Source: Mycolicibacterium diernhoferi (lineage in GTDB: Bacteria; Actinomycetota; Actinomycetes; Mycobacteriales; Mycobacteriaceae). From it: a stretch of DNA of 64,000 nucleotides. Shown here one piece after another: positions 38,361-53,082 of this stretch. Location: positions 744,001 to 808,000 of the forward strand of contig NZ_CP080332.1 of NCBI RefSeq assembly GCF_019456655.1. The letters run 5' to 3'. The notes below the pieces were generated by a model. It had not been told where the DNA came from. It was given only the letters and a program-made list of their open reading frames with translations, and did not search any database. Every line of letters starts with the position of its first letter. Position 1 is the first letter of the stretch. Position numbers and translations under genes: made by a program.

Positions 38361-39635
38361 GTGACCTTCTCCAACATCATGGACTCGAACAGCTATCAGG
38401 GCGGTCCGGGTGCAGATCCGCTGATCGAGGCCCGCAGTACGGTGCTGGGGCCGGCCTACCGGCTGTTCTACGAGCGGCCGGTGCACCTGGTGCGCGGACA
38501 GGGCACGAAACTGTACGACGCCGACGGGCGCGAGTACCTGGACGCCTACAACAACGTGGCCAGCGTCGGGCACTGCCACCCGCACGTGATCGATGCGGTC
38601 ACCAGGCAGCTGAACACGCTCAATACGCACACCCGGTACCTGCACGAGAGCATCGTGGAGTACTCGCAGCGACTGCTGGCCGGCATGCCGGCCGAGATCA
38701 ACCAGGTGATGTACGCGTGTACCGGGTCCGAGGCCAACGACCTCGCGCTGCGCGTCGCGGCGATGTACACCGGCGCCACCGGGGTGATCGTCACCCACGA
38801 GGCTTATCACGGCAATACCGAAGCGGTGACCGCGATTTCGCCGTCCATGGGTGGCCGCGCCGGTGTGGGTACGCACGTCCGGACGGTGTCTGCCCAACTG
38901 GGACGGGATGAGATCGCCGCCGCGATCGCCGACCTGCAGGACAGTGGCCACGGCGTCAGCGCGCTGGTGGTGGACACCATCTTCTCCTCCGACGGCATCT
39001 ACCCCGACCCGTTCGTGCTGGCTCCCGCGGTGGCCGCGGTCCGGGCTGCCGGTGGTGTGCTGATCGCCGACGAGGTGCAACCGGGCTTCGGCCGGACCGG
39101 GGCCGGCATGTGGGGATTCACCCGGCACGGGGTGGTGCCCGATCTGGTGACCATGGGCAAGCCGATGGCCAACGGCATGCCGGTGTCGGCGATGGCCGCC
39201 CGTGCGGAGGTGCTGGCCCGATTCGCCGACCGGGTGCCCTACTTCAACACCTTCGGCGGCAACCCGGTGTCGATGGCGGCCGCGGCGGCCGTCCTCGACG
39301 TCATCGAGGACCAACGACTGATCTCGAACGCGGCCACGGTGGGCGGCGACCTGCGCGCCGAACTGACCCGATTGGCGGCCGGGAACCCGCGGGTCGGGCA
39401 GGTGCGCGGCGCGGGCCTCTACATCGGGATGGAGGTGCTCGACGGTGCCGGTGCGCCGGACCGCGAAACGGCCCGGTGGATCATCAACGCGATGCGTGAG
39501 CGCGGGGTGCTGATCTCGGTTTGCGGCGCCGACGGAAACGTCCTCAAGATCAGGCCGCCGTTGGTGTTTTCGATGTCCGACGTGGACCGCTTCATTGCCG
39601 AACTCACCGCGGTACTGGCAAGCTTGGACAAGTGA
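38361..39635 (+). CDS. Class III PLP aminotransferase / amino-alcohol-phosphate phospholyase-like
   Basis: The 424-residue protein has YNNVASVGHCHPHV, the PLP-contact CTGSEANDLALRVA, VIVTHEAYHGNTEAV, LIADEVQPGFGRTG (PLP Asp) and TMGKPMANGMP with Schiff-base Lys267. The opening RLFYERPVHLVRGQGTKLYD and overall pattern resemble the AGXT2L/phospholyase branch, whose members convert O-phosphoethanolamine or phosphohydroxylysine to an aldehyde, ammonia and phosphate. A true transaminase cannot be ruled out. Its stop overlaps the pta start by 4 bases. M. tuberculosis lacks this gene here, as I recall. Confidence 0.85.
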   Translation: MTFSNIMDSNSYQGGPGADPLIEARSTVLGPAYRLFYERPVHLVRGQGTKLYDADGREYLDAYNNVASVGHCHPHVIDAVTRQLNTLNTHTRYLHESIVEYSQRLLAGMPAEINQVMYACTGSEANDLALRVAAMYTGATGVIVTHEAYHGNTEAVTAISPSMGGRAGVGTHVRTVSAQLGRDEIAAAIADLQDSGHGVSALVVDTIFSSDGIYPDPFVLAPAVAAVRAAGGVLIADEVQPGFGRTGAGMWGFTRHGVVPDLVTMGKPMANGMPVSAMAARAEVLARFADRVPYFNTFGGNPVSMAAAAAVLDVIEDQRLISNAATVGGDLRAELTRLAAGNPRVGQVRGAGLYIGMEVLDGAGAPDRETARWIINAMRERGVLISVCGADGNVLKIRPPLVFSMSDVDRFIAELTAVLASLDK

Positions 39636-41698
39636 CAGCGCACGCTGCTTCGGCCATCTACATCGCCTCCCCCGAGGGTGACACCGGAAAATCGACCATC
39701 GCGCTGGGCATTCTGCACAAGTTGGCAGCCACGGTCGCCAAGGTCGCGGTGTTCCGGCCGATCACCCGGGGCGAACGCGACTACATCCTGGAACTGCTGC
39801 TCGACCAGGCCACCGCGGGGCTGTCCTACCAGGACTGCGCGGGCGTCAGCTACCAGCAGTTGCACGAGGACCCCGAGGCGGCCATCGCCGAGATCGTGGA
39901 GCGGTTCCACAAGGTCGCGGACCGCTCGGACGCCGTGCTCATCGTCGGCAGCGACTACACCGACGTGGCGGCGCCCAGTGAGCTGAGCATGAACGCCCGG
40001 ATCGCGGTGAACCTCGGCGCACCGGTGGTGCTCGCGGTGAAGGGCAAGGACCGCACCCCGGCCGAGGTCGCCCATGTCGCGGAGGTCTGCCTGGCCGAAC
40101 TGGCCGCCCAGCATGCGCACACCGCCGCGGTGGTGGCCAACCGGTGCGAACCCGACCAGTTGACCGCGGTGGCCGCAGCCCTGGCGGATCTGGGGCCCAA
40201 GAGCTACGTGCTGCCCGAGGAGCCGTTGCTGGTGGCCCCGTCGGTCGCCGAGTTGCGTGACGCGGTGGGCGGCGAACTGACCGGTGGCGACGAAGAGTCG
40301 CTGATCCGGGAGGCCATGAGCGTGCTGGTGGCGGGCATGACCGCCGAGCATGTGCTGGAACGACTGCGCGACGGGATGGCCGTGATCACCCCGGGCGATC
40401 GCTCCGATGTGGTGATGGCGGTGATGGGGGCCCATGCGGCGGCCGGATTCCCGTCCCTGTCCTGCGTGATCCTCAACGGCGGGATGCCGCTGCACCCGGA
40501 GGTCGCCCGGCTGGTGGCGGGTCTGGGGAATCGGCTACCGATCATCAACACCGACCTGGGCACCTATGACACGGCGCGGGCCGTCGCGACCACGCGGGGG
40601 CGGGTCACGGTGGACTCGCACCGCAAGGTCGACACCGCGCGGGCGTTGATGGAGCAGCATGTCGACGTCGCGGATTTGATTGCCACCCTGTCGATTCCGA
40701 TCCCGAGCGTGACGACGCCGCAGATGTTCACCTATCAGCTGATCGACCAGGCGCGCGCCGATGTGCAGCGGATCGTGTTGCCCGAGGGTGATGACGACCG
40801 GATCCTGCGGGCGGCGGGCCGGCTGCTGGCGCACCGGGTGGCCGATCTGACCATCCTCGGCGAGGAAGCGGCGGTGCGGTCACGGGCGGCCGAGCTGGGG
40901 GTGGACCTGTCCGCGGCCACCGTGCTGGACCCGCGCACCAGCGACCTGTGTGACAGGTTCGCCGAGCAGTACGCGAAATTGCGCAGCCATAAGGGCATCA
41001 CCCTGGACCAGGCCCGCGAAACCATCTCCGACGTCTCCTATTTCGGCACCATGCTGGTGCACAACGATATGGTCGACGGGATGGTCTCGGGTGCCAGGCA
41101 CACCACCGCGCACACCGTGCGCCCCTCGTTCGAGATCATCAAGACCCAGCCCGGGGTCTCCACGGTGTCCAGCATCTTCCTGATGTGCCTGGCGGACCGG
41201 GTGCTCGCCTACGGCGACTGTGCGATCGTGCCGGATCCGACGGCCGAGGAGCTGGCCGACATCGCCATCTCGTCGGCGCGCACCGCCGCCCAGTTCGGTA
41301 TCGATCCGCGGGTGGCCATGCTGTCCTACTCGACCGGCACGTCGGGCACCGGTGCCGACGTCGACAAGGTCAGGAAGGCAACGGAATTGGTCCGCAAGCG
41401 GGACCCGGAACTGCTCGTGGAGGGCCCCATCCAGTACGACGCCGCGGTGGATCCGACGACCGCCGAGACCAAGATGCCGGATTCGCCGGTCGCCGGCCGG
41501 GCCACCGTGCTGATCTTCCCGGACCTCAACACCGGCAACAACACCTACAAGGCGGTGCAGCGCAGCGCCGGAGCCATTGCGATCGGTCCGGTCCTGCAGG
41601 GTCTCAACAAGCCCGTCAACGACCTGTCCCGAGGGGCCCTGGTGGAGGACATCGTGAACACCGTGGCGATCACGGCGATCCAGGCGGCCCGCCGGTGA
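39632..41698 (+). CDS. pta: Phosphate acetyltransferase
   Basis: It interconverts acetyl-CoA and acetyl phosphate. This is the long, three-domain form of 688 residues: an N-terminal P-loop/dethiobiotin-synthetase-like domain ([17 protein letters not shown]), a DRTGG domain in the middle and the C-terminal catalytic PTA domain ([68 protein letters not shown]). It is coupled to the aminotransferase gene before it and ackA after it, both by 4-base overlaps. Confidence 0.96.
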   Translation: MTAHAASAIYIASPEGDTGKSTIALGILHKLAATVAKVAVFRPITRGERDYILELLLDQATAGLSYQDCAGVSYQQLHEDPEAAIAEIVERFHKVADRSDAVLIVGSDYTDVAAPSELSMNARIAVNLGAPVVLAVKGKDRTPAEVAHVAEVCLAELAAQHAHTAAVVANRCEPDQLTAVAAALADLGPKSYVLPEEPLLVAPSVAELRDAVGGELTGGDEESLIREAMSVLVAGMTAEHVLERLRDGMAVITPGDRSDVVMAVMGAHAAAGFPSLSCVILNGGMPLHPEVARLVAGLGNRLPIINTDLGTYDTARAVATTRGRVTVDSHRKVDTARALMEQHVDVADLIATLSIPIPSVTTPQMFTYQLIDQARADVQRIVLPEGDDDRILRAAGRLLAHRVADLTILGEEAAVRSRAAELGVDLSAATVLDPRTSDLCDRFAEQYAKLRSHKGITLDQARETISDVSYFGTMLVHNDMVDGMVSGARHTTAHTVRPSFEIIKTQPGVSTVSSIFLMCLADRVLAYGDCAIVPDPTAEELADIAISSARTAAQFGIDPRVAMLSYSTGTSGTGADVDKVRKATELVRKRDPELLVEGPIQYDAAVDPTTAETKMPDSPVAGRATVLIFPDLNTGNNTYKAVQRSAGAIAIGPVLQGLNKPVNDLSRGALVEDIVNTVAITAIQAARR

Positions 41699-42816
41699 CG
41701 ACGGGGACCGCAGTACTGGTGCTGAACTGCGGTTCGTCATCGGTGAAATATCAGGTGCTCGAACCCGGTTCGGGAAAATCAATGTGCGCCGGCATCGTCG
41801 AAGGGGTGACCGACTATTCGGCCGCCCTCCGGGAGATCTTCGAGGCCGTCACCTCGCAGGGGGTGCACGCCGAGGACCTCGCGGTGGTCGGGCATCGGGT
41901 GGTGCACGGCGGCCGGCGGTTCCACCGCCCCATCGTGATCGACGACGAGCTGATCTCGACGCTCGAGGAACTGTCCCCGCTGGCCCCGCTGCACAACCCG
42001 CCGGCGATCCTCGGCATCAACGGGGCCCGCAAGGTGCTGCCCGATCTGCCGCACATCGCGGTGTTCGACACCGCCTTCTTCCACGATCTGCCGCCCGCGG
42101 CCTCCGAGTACGCCATCGACCGCGAGGTCGCCGATCAGTGGCACATCCGCCGCTACGGGTTCCACGGCACCTCCCATCAGTACGTCAGCGAAGAGGCCGC
42201 CGTCTTCCTGGGCGCACCACTGGAATCGCTGAATCAGATTGTGCTGCACCTCGGTAACGGCGCGTCGGCATCGGCCATCGTCGGCGGCCGCCCGGTCGAC
42301 ACCTCGATGGGACTGACCCCGATGGAGGGGTTGGTGATGGGCACCCGGTCCGGCGACATCGATCCGGGGGTGATCGCCTACCTGTGGCGCACGGCGAAGA
42401 TGAGCATCGAGGACATCGAGAGCATGCTGAACCGGCGCTCCGGGGTGCTGGGTCTCGGCGGGCAGAGTGATTTCCGGGAGCTGCGCAAGCTCATCCACGC
42501 CGGTGACGAGCACGCCAAGCTCGCCTACGACGTCTATGTGCACCGGCTGCGCAAGTACGTCGGCGGATACCTTGCGGTGCTGGGCAAAACCGACGTCATC
42601 ACCTTCACCGCGGGGGTCGGTGAGAACAGCCCCGCGGTCCGGCGCGACGCGCTGACCGGGCTGACCGGGTTGGGCATCGAGATCGACGAGACGCTCAACG
42701 AATCGCCCGAGCGTGGGCCGCGACGCATCTCGGCCGAGGGGTCGCCGATCACCGTGCTGGTCATCCCCACCAACGAGGAACTGGCCATCGCCCGGGCCTG
42801 CCTGGAGCTGATCTAG
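41695..42816 (+). CDS. ackA: Acetate kinase
   Basis: It makes acetate and ATP from acetyl phosphate and ADP, or the reverse. The 373-residue ASKHA-fold protein has [12 protein letters not shown] (phosphate 1), [21 protein letters not shown] (catalytic Asp), [36 protein letters not shown] and [11 protein letters not shown]. It is slightly shorter than the M. tuberculosis enzyme. The GTG start overlaps the pta stop. It converges on pknG. Confidence 0.96.
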   Translation: MTTGTAVLVLNCGSSSVKYQVLEPGSGKSMCAGIVEGVTDYSAALREIFEAVTSQGVHAEDLAVVGHRVVHGGRRFHRPIVIDDELISTLEELSPLAPLHNPPAILGINGARKVLPDLPHIAVFDTAFFHDLPPAASEYAIDREVADQWHIRRYGFHGTSHQYVSEEAAVFLGAPLESLNQIVLHLGNGASASAIVGGRPVDTSMGLTPMEGLVMGTRSGDIDPGVIAYLWRTAKMSIEDIESMLNRRSGVLGLGGQSDFRELRKLIHAGDEHAKLAYDVYVHRLRKYVGGYLAVLGKTDVITFTAGVGENSPAVRRDALTGLTGLGIEIDETLNESPERGPRRISAEGSPITVLVIPTNEELAIARACLELI

Positions 42817-42820
42817 CGGA

Positions 42821-46036
<3,216 letters not shown>

Positions 46037-46037
<1 letters not shown>

Positions 46038-47356
46038 TATCGGTACTCGCTCAGTCTCGGCCACAACCCGAGCGCCACCGCGATCGCGGCGATGATGCTC
46101 AGCGCCGCGGCGCCGAAGGTCGCCCCGGACAGCACCCGGCGGGCGTTGACGATGTCGGTGCGCAATTGCCCGCGGCTCTGCTCGATCGCCTTGGACAGCG
46201 CGGCGTCCAGGCTGCTGAACGCCGGCGTGGAGTTGTCCTCACCGCTGCCCAGCGCCACCTGGGTGGCGGCCTGATAGTCGCCGACGGCGATGTAGGCATT
46301 GATCCGGTCGTTGGAGGCCCGCCACTTGCGCAGCAGGTCGTCGGCACCGGAGAGTTCTTCCTTGTCGATGTCGGTGTCGGCGTTGAGGAATGTGGTCAGC
46401 TGCTGCTGCATGCTCTCGATGCGCTGGTAGTACGACTGCTTGCGGACGTCTTCGTCACCGCGGCGGACCAACGCCAGGGTCTCGTCGGCACGTGCCTGCT
46501 GCGCGGTGATCGCCATCGTCGTCACGGTTTTGAGTGATTGTGCCGCAGTGTTTTTGGCGCTGCGACTGTCCGAGGTGGAGATGACGAGTGCGGTGCCCAC
46601 CCACACCACCATAATCAGAACCGCCAGCCCGCCCGCGACGAAACCCACGTTGACCCGGCGCCGGGTCCGCTTGGTCAGCCACTTGTTGGCGAACAGCCCG
46701 AACATGACGGTCGCGAGCACCACCAGGATCACCGGCGCGGGGATGCGGGTGGAGGCGGTGGTCTCGGCGTCCACCCGCGCCGAGGTCTCCTCGTAGAGCC
46801 GTTGCGCGTTCGGCAGGATCTGGGACTGCATCAGGGCCGAGGCCTCCGACAGGTATGACGAACCCACCGGATTGCCGGCGCGGTTGTTGGTGCGCGCGGT
46901 CTCGACCAGGCCGGTGTAGACCGCCAGTTCGGCGTTCACCCGGCCCAGCAGTTCGATCATCGGTTCGGTGGTCAGCCCGGCGGAGGCCCGGGTGACGGCG
47001 ACGGCGGCGTCGGTGATGGCCTGCTCGTAGCGCTGCCGGACATCCTGCGGTTCGGCGCCGGCGATGAACGCCGTCGCCGCGGCGGCATCCGCGACCGACA
47101 GCGTGGTGTAGAGCTGGCCGGCCGCGAAGGCCAGCGGCTCGCTGTGGTCGAGCACCGTGGTCAGGGCCGCCTGGCGGTCGTTGACGGTCGTCGACGTCGC
47201 GAACGCGCACGCGATCACCAGCGCGGACAGCACGACGCCGATGGTCAGGATGCGTCCCGGGGTGGTCCACAGGAACCACCACCGGGGGTGTACGGGGTTG
47301 GTCGGCGAACGTGAAGCCAGCGGTTCGGTGGACGGGTGCGCCAACTCCACGGTCAC
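46037..47356 (-). CDS. glnX: Transmembrane sensor-transducer GlnX
   Basis: The 439-residue protein has about four membrane segments (near 33-53, 215-233, 243-263 and 413-433). Two long helical external domains carry alternating Ala/Glu/Thr heptads, as in four-helix-bundle sensor modules. It corresponds to Rv0412c, shown to pass the amino-acid signal from GlnH to the cytosolic kinase PknG. The first gene of the operon, it is divergent from mutT3 and starts at a GTG. Confidence 0.88.
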
Positions 47357-47430
47357 GTGTGCACGGACCTCCTCCCGTTTCTAAGAAGTCTAAGAGACAT
47401 TGGAGTGACGTGTGGGAATTCGCGAGCCCC

Positions 47431-47436
47431 TATTCT
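47431..47436 (+). promoter_or_regulatory. -10 box of mutT3 (leaderless)
   Basis: TATTCT lies 6 bases before the GTG at 47443, so transcription should begin at the start codon. No ribosome binding site is present. Confidence 0.5.
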
Positions 47437-47442
47437 GAACCC

Positions 47443-47925
47443 GTGCGCGGTGACGGTGACGGTTGGGTGATGTCGGACGGCGGCGGCCACTTCTGGGGGC
47501 GCCACGGTGCCGCCGGTCTGCTGCTGCGGGCGCCCGGTCCCGACGGTACCTTCGCCGTGCTGTTGCAGCATCGGGCCCCGTGGAGTCACCAGGGCGGCAC
47601 CTGGGGGCTGCCGGGCGGCGCCCGGGACAGCCACGAATCCGTCGAAGAGGCCGCCATCCGGGAAGCTGCCGAGGAAGCCGGACTGGAAGCGGTCCAGCTG
47701 ACCGTGCGGGTCAGCATGGTCACCCACGAGGTGCCGGGCTGGACCTACACCACCGTCATCGCCGACGCCGCCGAACAGCTGGCGACCACCCCCAACCGGG
47801 AGAGCTCCGAGCTGCGCTGGGTGGCCGAGCACGCGGTGGCCGACCTGCCGTTGCACCCCGGTTTCGCCGCCAGCTGGGACCGGCTGCGCACCGTGACGGC
47901 CGATATGCCGCTGCTTTTCCCCTAG
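47443..47925 (+). CDS. mutT3: Nudix hydrolase MutT3
   Basis: The 160-residue protein has a complete Nudix box, [25 protein letters not shown] (about 65-89), with the REAAEE core that binds Mg2+. MutT enzymes remove oxidised nucleotides such as 8-oxo-dGTP; MutT3 of mycobacteria acts on 8-oxo-dGTP and 8-oxo-[38 protein letters not shown] precedes the box as usual. The gene matches the Rv0413 position and converges on thiE with a 4-base overlap. Confidence 0.92.
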   Translation: MRGDGDGWVMSDGGGHFWGRHGAAGLLLRAPGPDGTFAVLLQHRAPWSHQGGTWGLPGGARDSHESVEEAAIREAAEEAGLEAVQLTVRVSMVTHEVPGWTYTTVIADAAEQLATTPNRESSELRWVAEHAVADLPLHPGFAASWDRLRTVTADMPLLFP

Positions 47926-48584
47926 AGAGCCGACTTGAGCGCCTGCGCCGCGGCCCGGGGGTCTTCCGCCGCGGTGATCGCGCGCACCACCACGATCCGG
48001 CGCGCCCCGGCGGCCAGCACCTCGGGCAGCCGTTGCCCGTCGATCCCGCCGATGGCGAACCACGGCTTGTCCGGCGCCAGTGCGGCGGTGTGGCGGACCA
48101 GGTCCAGGCCCGGTGCGGTGCGTCCGGGTTTGGTCGGCGTCGGCCAGCACGGCCCGACGCAGAAGTAGTCCACCGCCTCGGCGATCGCGGCGGCGACCTG
48201 GTCCGCGTCGTGGGTGGACCGGCCGATCACCGGGGCGGGGCCGATGATGTCCCGTGCGATGTCCAGCGGTAGGTCGTCCTGGCCGAGGTGCAGGACGTCC
48301 GCGCCGGCGGCCCGGGCCAGATCGGCGCGGTCGTTGACGGCCAGCAGCGCGCCGTGCCGGCGTGCGGCATCGGCGAGCACCTCCAGCGCCTCGAGTTCCT
48401 GACGGGCCTCCAGCGGGCCGAACTGCCGTTCACCGGCCGAGCCCTTGTCGCGCAGCTGGATGATGTCCACCCCGCCGGCCAGCGCCGCATCGGCGAACTC
48501 GGCCAGGTCGCCGCGTTCGCGCCGGGCGTCGGTGCACAGGTACAGCGAAGCTGTCTTCAATCGTTCGACGAGGCGCTCGGACAC
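47922..48584 (-). CDS. thiE: Thiamine-phosphate synthase
   Basis: It joins hydroxymethylpyrimidine diphosphate and the thiazole phosphate to thiamine monophosphate. The 220-residue TIM barrel shows [50 protein letters not shown] and [11 protein letters not shown]. The family's GPIFPT loop is GPCWPT. The GTG start is only about 24 bases from the divergent TPP riboswitch. thiE itself has no obvious aptamer on its own strand. Confidence 0.95.
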   Translation of the reverse strand: MSERLVERLKTASLYLCTDARRERGDLAEFADAALAGGVDIIQLRDKGSAGERQFGPLEARQELEALEVLADAARRHGALLAVNDRADLARAAGADVLHLGQDDLPLDIARDIIGPAPVIGRSTHDADQVAAAIAEAVDYFCVGPCWPTPTKPGRTAPGLDLVRHTAALAPDKPWFAIGGIDGQRLPEVLAAGARRIVVVRAITAAEDPRAAAQALKSAL

Positions 48585-48607
48585 CCGAGTATCCTTTCAG
48601 TCGAACA

Positions 48608-48693
48608 CGGGAGTCCCGGGACCGGGGACTGAGAGTGGGCGTACGACCGGCCCTGACCGTCGAACCTGATCCGGGTCATGCCGGCGAAGGGAG
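48608..48693 (+). promoter_or_regulatory. TPP (THI-box) riboswitch
   Basis: The conserved parts are all present: AGTCCC pairing with GGGGACT, then CTGAGA (48629-48634), a variable P3a region, GAACCTGATCCGGGTCATGC (the pyrophosphate-binding side) and the closing GCGAAGGGA. The aptamer runs straight into GGGAGAGGGAG, the ribosome binding site of thiO, so TPP binding probably blocks translation. A -10 box TATCCT (48590-48595) places the transcript start near the aptamer's 5' end. Confidence 0.93.
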
Positions 48694-48704
48694 AGGGAGA
48701 AAAG

Positions 48705-49705
48705 GTGTCTGGCTCAATCGCCGTGATCGGCGGCGGCGTCATCGGTCTGGCGGTGGCGCGTCGCGCCGCGCAGGACGGCTGGTCGGTGACGGTGCACCGC
48801 ACCCAGGAGCACGGTGCCTCCTGGGTGGCCGGTGGCATGCTCGCCCCGCACAGCGAGGGCTGGCCGGGGGAGGCCGACCAGCTGGCCATCGGGCTGGAAT
48901 CGCTCAAGCTGTGGCACGCCGGATTCCTGGACGGGTTGCCCGCCGAGGTGGTGACCGCACACGAGTCCCTGGTGGTGGCGGTGGACCGGGCCGACGTCGC
49001 GGATCTCAAGACCGTGGCGAACTGGCTGTCCGAGCAGGGGCATCCGGTGACCATGACCACGGCCGCCCGCGAGATCGAACCGCTGCTGGCCCAGGGCATC
49101 CGGCACGGCTTCACCGCCGACACCGAGCTGGCCGTCGACAACCGGGCGCTGGTCTCGGCACTGGAGCAGGCCTGCACGGATCTGGGCGTGCGGTGGGCGC
49201 CGCCGGTGACCGACCTGGCCGCGGTGGACGCTGACGTGCGGGTGATCGCCAACGGAATCGATGCGCCCGCCCTGTGGCCGGGGCTGGCGGTGCATCCGGT
49301 CAAGGGTGAGGTGCTGCGGCTGCGGTGGCGTAAGGGCTGTATGCCGCTGCCGCGCAGGGTTGTTCGAGCCCGCGTGCACGGCCGGCCGGTCTATCTGGTG
49401 CCGCGCGGCGACGGGGTCGTGGTCGGCGCCACCCAATACGAGCACGGTCGGGACACCGCCCCGGTGGTCCGGGGTGTGCGCGACCTGCTCGACGACGCGT
49501 GCGCGGTGATGCCGGCGCTGGGGGAGTACGAGCTGGCCGAATGCGCGGCCGGGCTACGCCCGATGTCACCGGACGGTCTGCCGCTGGTCGGTAGGCTCGA
49601 CGAACGGACGCTGGCCGCCACCGGTCACGGACGCAACGGTTTTCTGCTCGCACCGTGGACGGCCGAGCGGATCGCAGGAGAACTTGCAGGACTTCGAGGG
49701 ACGAC

Positions 49706-49709
<4 letters not shown>
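48705..49709 (+). CDS. thiO: Glycine oxidase ThiO
   Basis: This FAD enzyme oxidises glycine to dehydroglycine, a precursor of the thiamine thiazole. The 334 residues start with the dinucleotide fold SIAVIGGGVIGLAVARRAAQDG and show GASWVAGGMLAPHSEGWPGE, VHPVKGEVLRL, VYLVPRGDGVVVGATQYEHG and ATGHGRNGFLLAP, all typical of ThiO. The GTG at 48705 follows the aptamer's GGGAGAGGGAG. It is the first gene of the thi operon; the thiS ATG overlaps its stop. Confidence 0.95.
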
Positions 49710-51423
<1,714 letters not shown>

Positions 51424-51427
<4 letters not shown>

Positions 51428-52320
51428 TCGAACTGAACGGTCTGACAAAGACTTTCGGCCGGGGGTCGGGGCGCGTCACCGCCGTGGACGGGCTGACCTG
51501 CACCATCGCCCCCGGGGTGGTCACCGGTTTCCTGGGGCCCAACGGGGCCGGGAAGTCCACCACGATGCGGATGATCGTCGGCCTGGACCGGCCGACAGCC
51601 GGGACCGCCACCGTCGCGGGCCTGCGCTACCACGAGCACAAACACCCGCTGCGTGCCGTCGGCGCGCTACTGGACGCGCGGCAGGTGCACCCGAATCGCA
51701 CCGCACGGTCGCACCTGCGCTGGATCGCCGCGACCAACGGGATCCCGGTGGCCAGGGTGGATCAGGTGCTCGACGACGTGGGTCTCACCGAGGCCGCGGG
51801 TAAGCAGGCCGGATCCTTCTCCCTGGGGATGTTGCAGCGCCTCGGTATCGCGGCGGCGCTGCTCGGTGACCCGCCGGTGCTGCTGTTCGACGAACCGGTC
51901 AACGGCCTGGACCCCGAAGGCATCCGCTGGATCAGGACATTGATGCGCAAACTCGCCGGCCAGGGTTGCACCGTGTTCGTGTCCAGCCATCTGCTGGCCG
52001 AGATGGCGAACACCGCCGACCATCTGGTGGTGATCGGACGGGGCCGCCTCATCGCCGCGACCACCATGGCGGACTTCCTGAGCCGTGCCGAGACGGTCCG
52101 GGTCCGCAGCCCGCAGGCGGATCGGCTGGCCGCGTTGCTCCCGGGCGCTCGCCGGGACGGTGACGCTCTGCTGATCGAGACCCACAGCACCGAACAGGTC
52201 GGCGAACTCGCCGCCGCCAACGGCATCGTGCTGCACGAACTCAGCGCCCAGCGGGCCTCGCTGGAGGAGGCCTATATGGACCTGACCGATCAGACCGTGC
52301 AGTACCGGGCGCGCTCATGA
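51424..52320 (+). CDS. ABC transporter ATP-binding protein
   Basis: The 298-residue ATPase has Walker A GPNGAGKST, Q-loop region ALLDARQVHP, signature GSFSLGMLQRLGIA (LSGGQ replaced by SLGML, as in many ABC-2 exporters), Walker B PVLLFDEPVNGLDPEG and H-loop VFVSSHLLAEM. A C-terminal domain ends in LEEAYMDLTDQ, typical of bacitracin/lantibiotic-type exporters. It pairs with the permease gene that follows with an ATGA overlap. Confidence 0.92.
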
Positions 52321-53063
52321 ACGCCATCGCCGCCGAACGCATCAAACTCACCAGCACCCGGTCGCCGTTGTGGCTGGCACTGACCGTGGTGGTACTCAGC
52401 CTCGGGCTGGCGGGCATCCAGGCGGTGGCCGCGCTGCCCTACAGCACCGTGGGCCCGGAGCGGGCGGGCCTGGGGGTGGCGATGTTCGGTGTGCCGGTGT
52501 TGATGATCCTGTCCGCGCTGACGGTGACCGGGGAGTACCGCACGTCGATGATCCGCACGACGTTCATGGCCACACCCCGTCGATCGCGGGTACTCATCGC
52601 GAAAGCGGTTGTGGCGATGTCGCTTTCCGGCCTGCTTGCGGCGGCGATGTCGCTGGGTTCGATGGTGCTGGTGCGTGCGATGCTCGACGACCGCCAGGGT
52701 GCGCAGCTGGCGCTGGACCAGAGTGGCCCGTGGCGCACGGTCGCGGCCATCACGCTGTATGCGGCACTGGCGGCGCTGTTGGCAGTGGGGTTGGGCGCGT
52801 TGCTGCGGCACAGCGCCGCGGTCATCGCGGTCCTGCTACTGCTGCCGTTCGTGGTCGAACCGCTGCTCGGAGCGACGCCCGGTGTCGGGTCGCGGATCGG
52901 GCCGCTGTTCCCCTTCGCCAATGCCAATGCCTTCACCGAGATTCCGTGGCTGCAGAGTTTCTCCATGTGGTGGGGGCCGGTCGGGTCGGCGGTCTATTTC
53001 GCCGCCGTCGCGGCGACGGTGTTCGCAGCGGCCGTCGCCGTGACCGCCCGACGCGATCCCTGA
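52317..53063 (+). CDS. ABC-2 type transporter permease
   Basis: The 248-residue membrane protein has six hydrophobic segments. It begins with MNAIAAERIKLTSTRSPLWL, the ERIKLxSxRS start common to ABC-2 permeases of actinobacteria, and has LTVTGEYRTSMIRTTFMATPRR after TM2. It partners with the ATPase just upstream, presumably to export a peptide or lipid. Substrate unknown. Confidence 0.88.
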   Translation: MNAIAAERIKLTSTRSPLWLALTVVVLSLGLAGIQAVAALPYSTVGPERAGLGVAMFGVPVLMILSALTVTGEYRTSMIRTTFMATPRRSRVLIAKAVVAMSLSGLLAAAMSLGSMVLVRAMLDDRQGAQLALDQSGPWRTVAAITLYAALAALLAVGLGALLRHSAAVIAVLLLLPFVVEPLLGATPGVGSRIGPLFPFANANAFTEIPWLQSFSMWWGPVGSAVYFAAVAATVFAAAVAVTARRDP

Positions 53064-53082
53064 GTCCGCTACCGTGGGGCTC

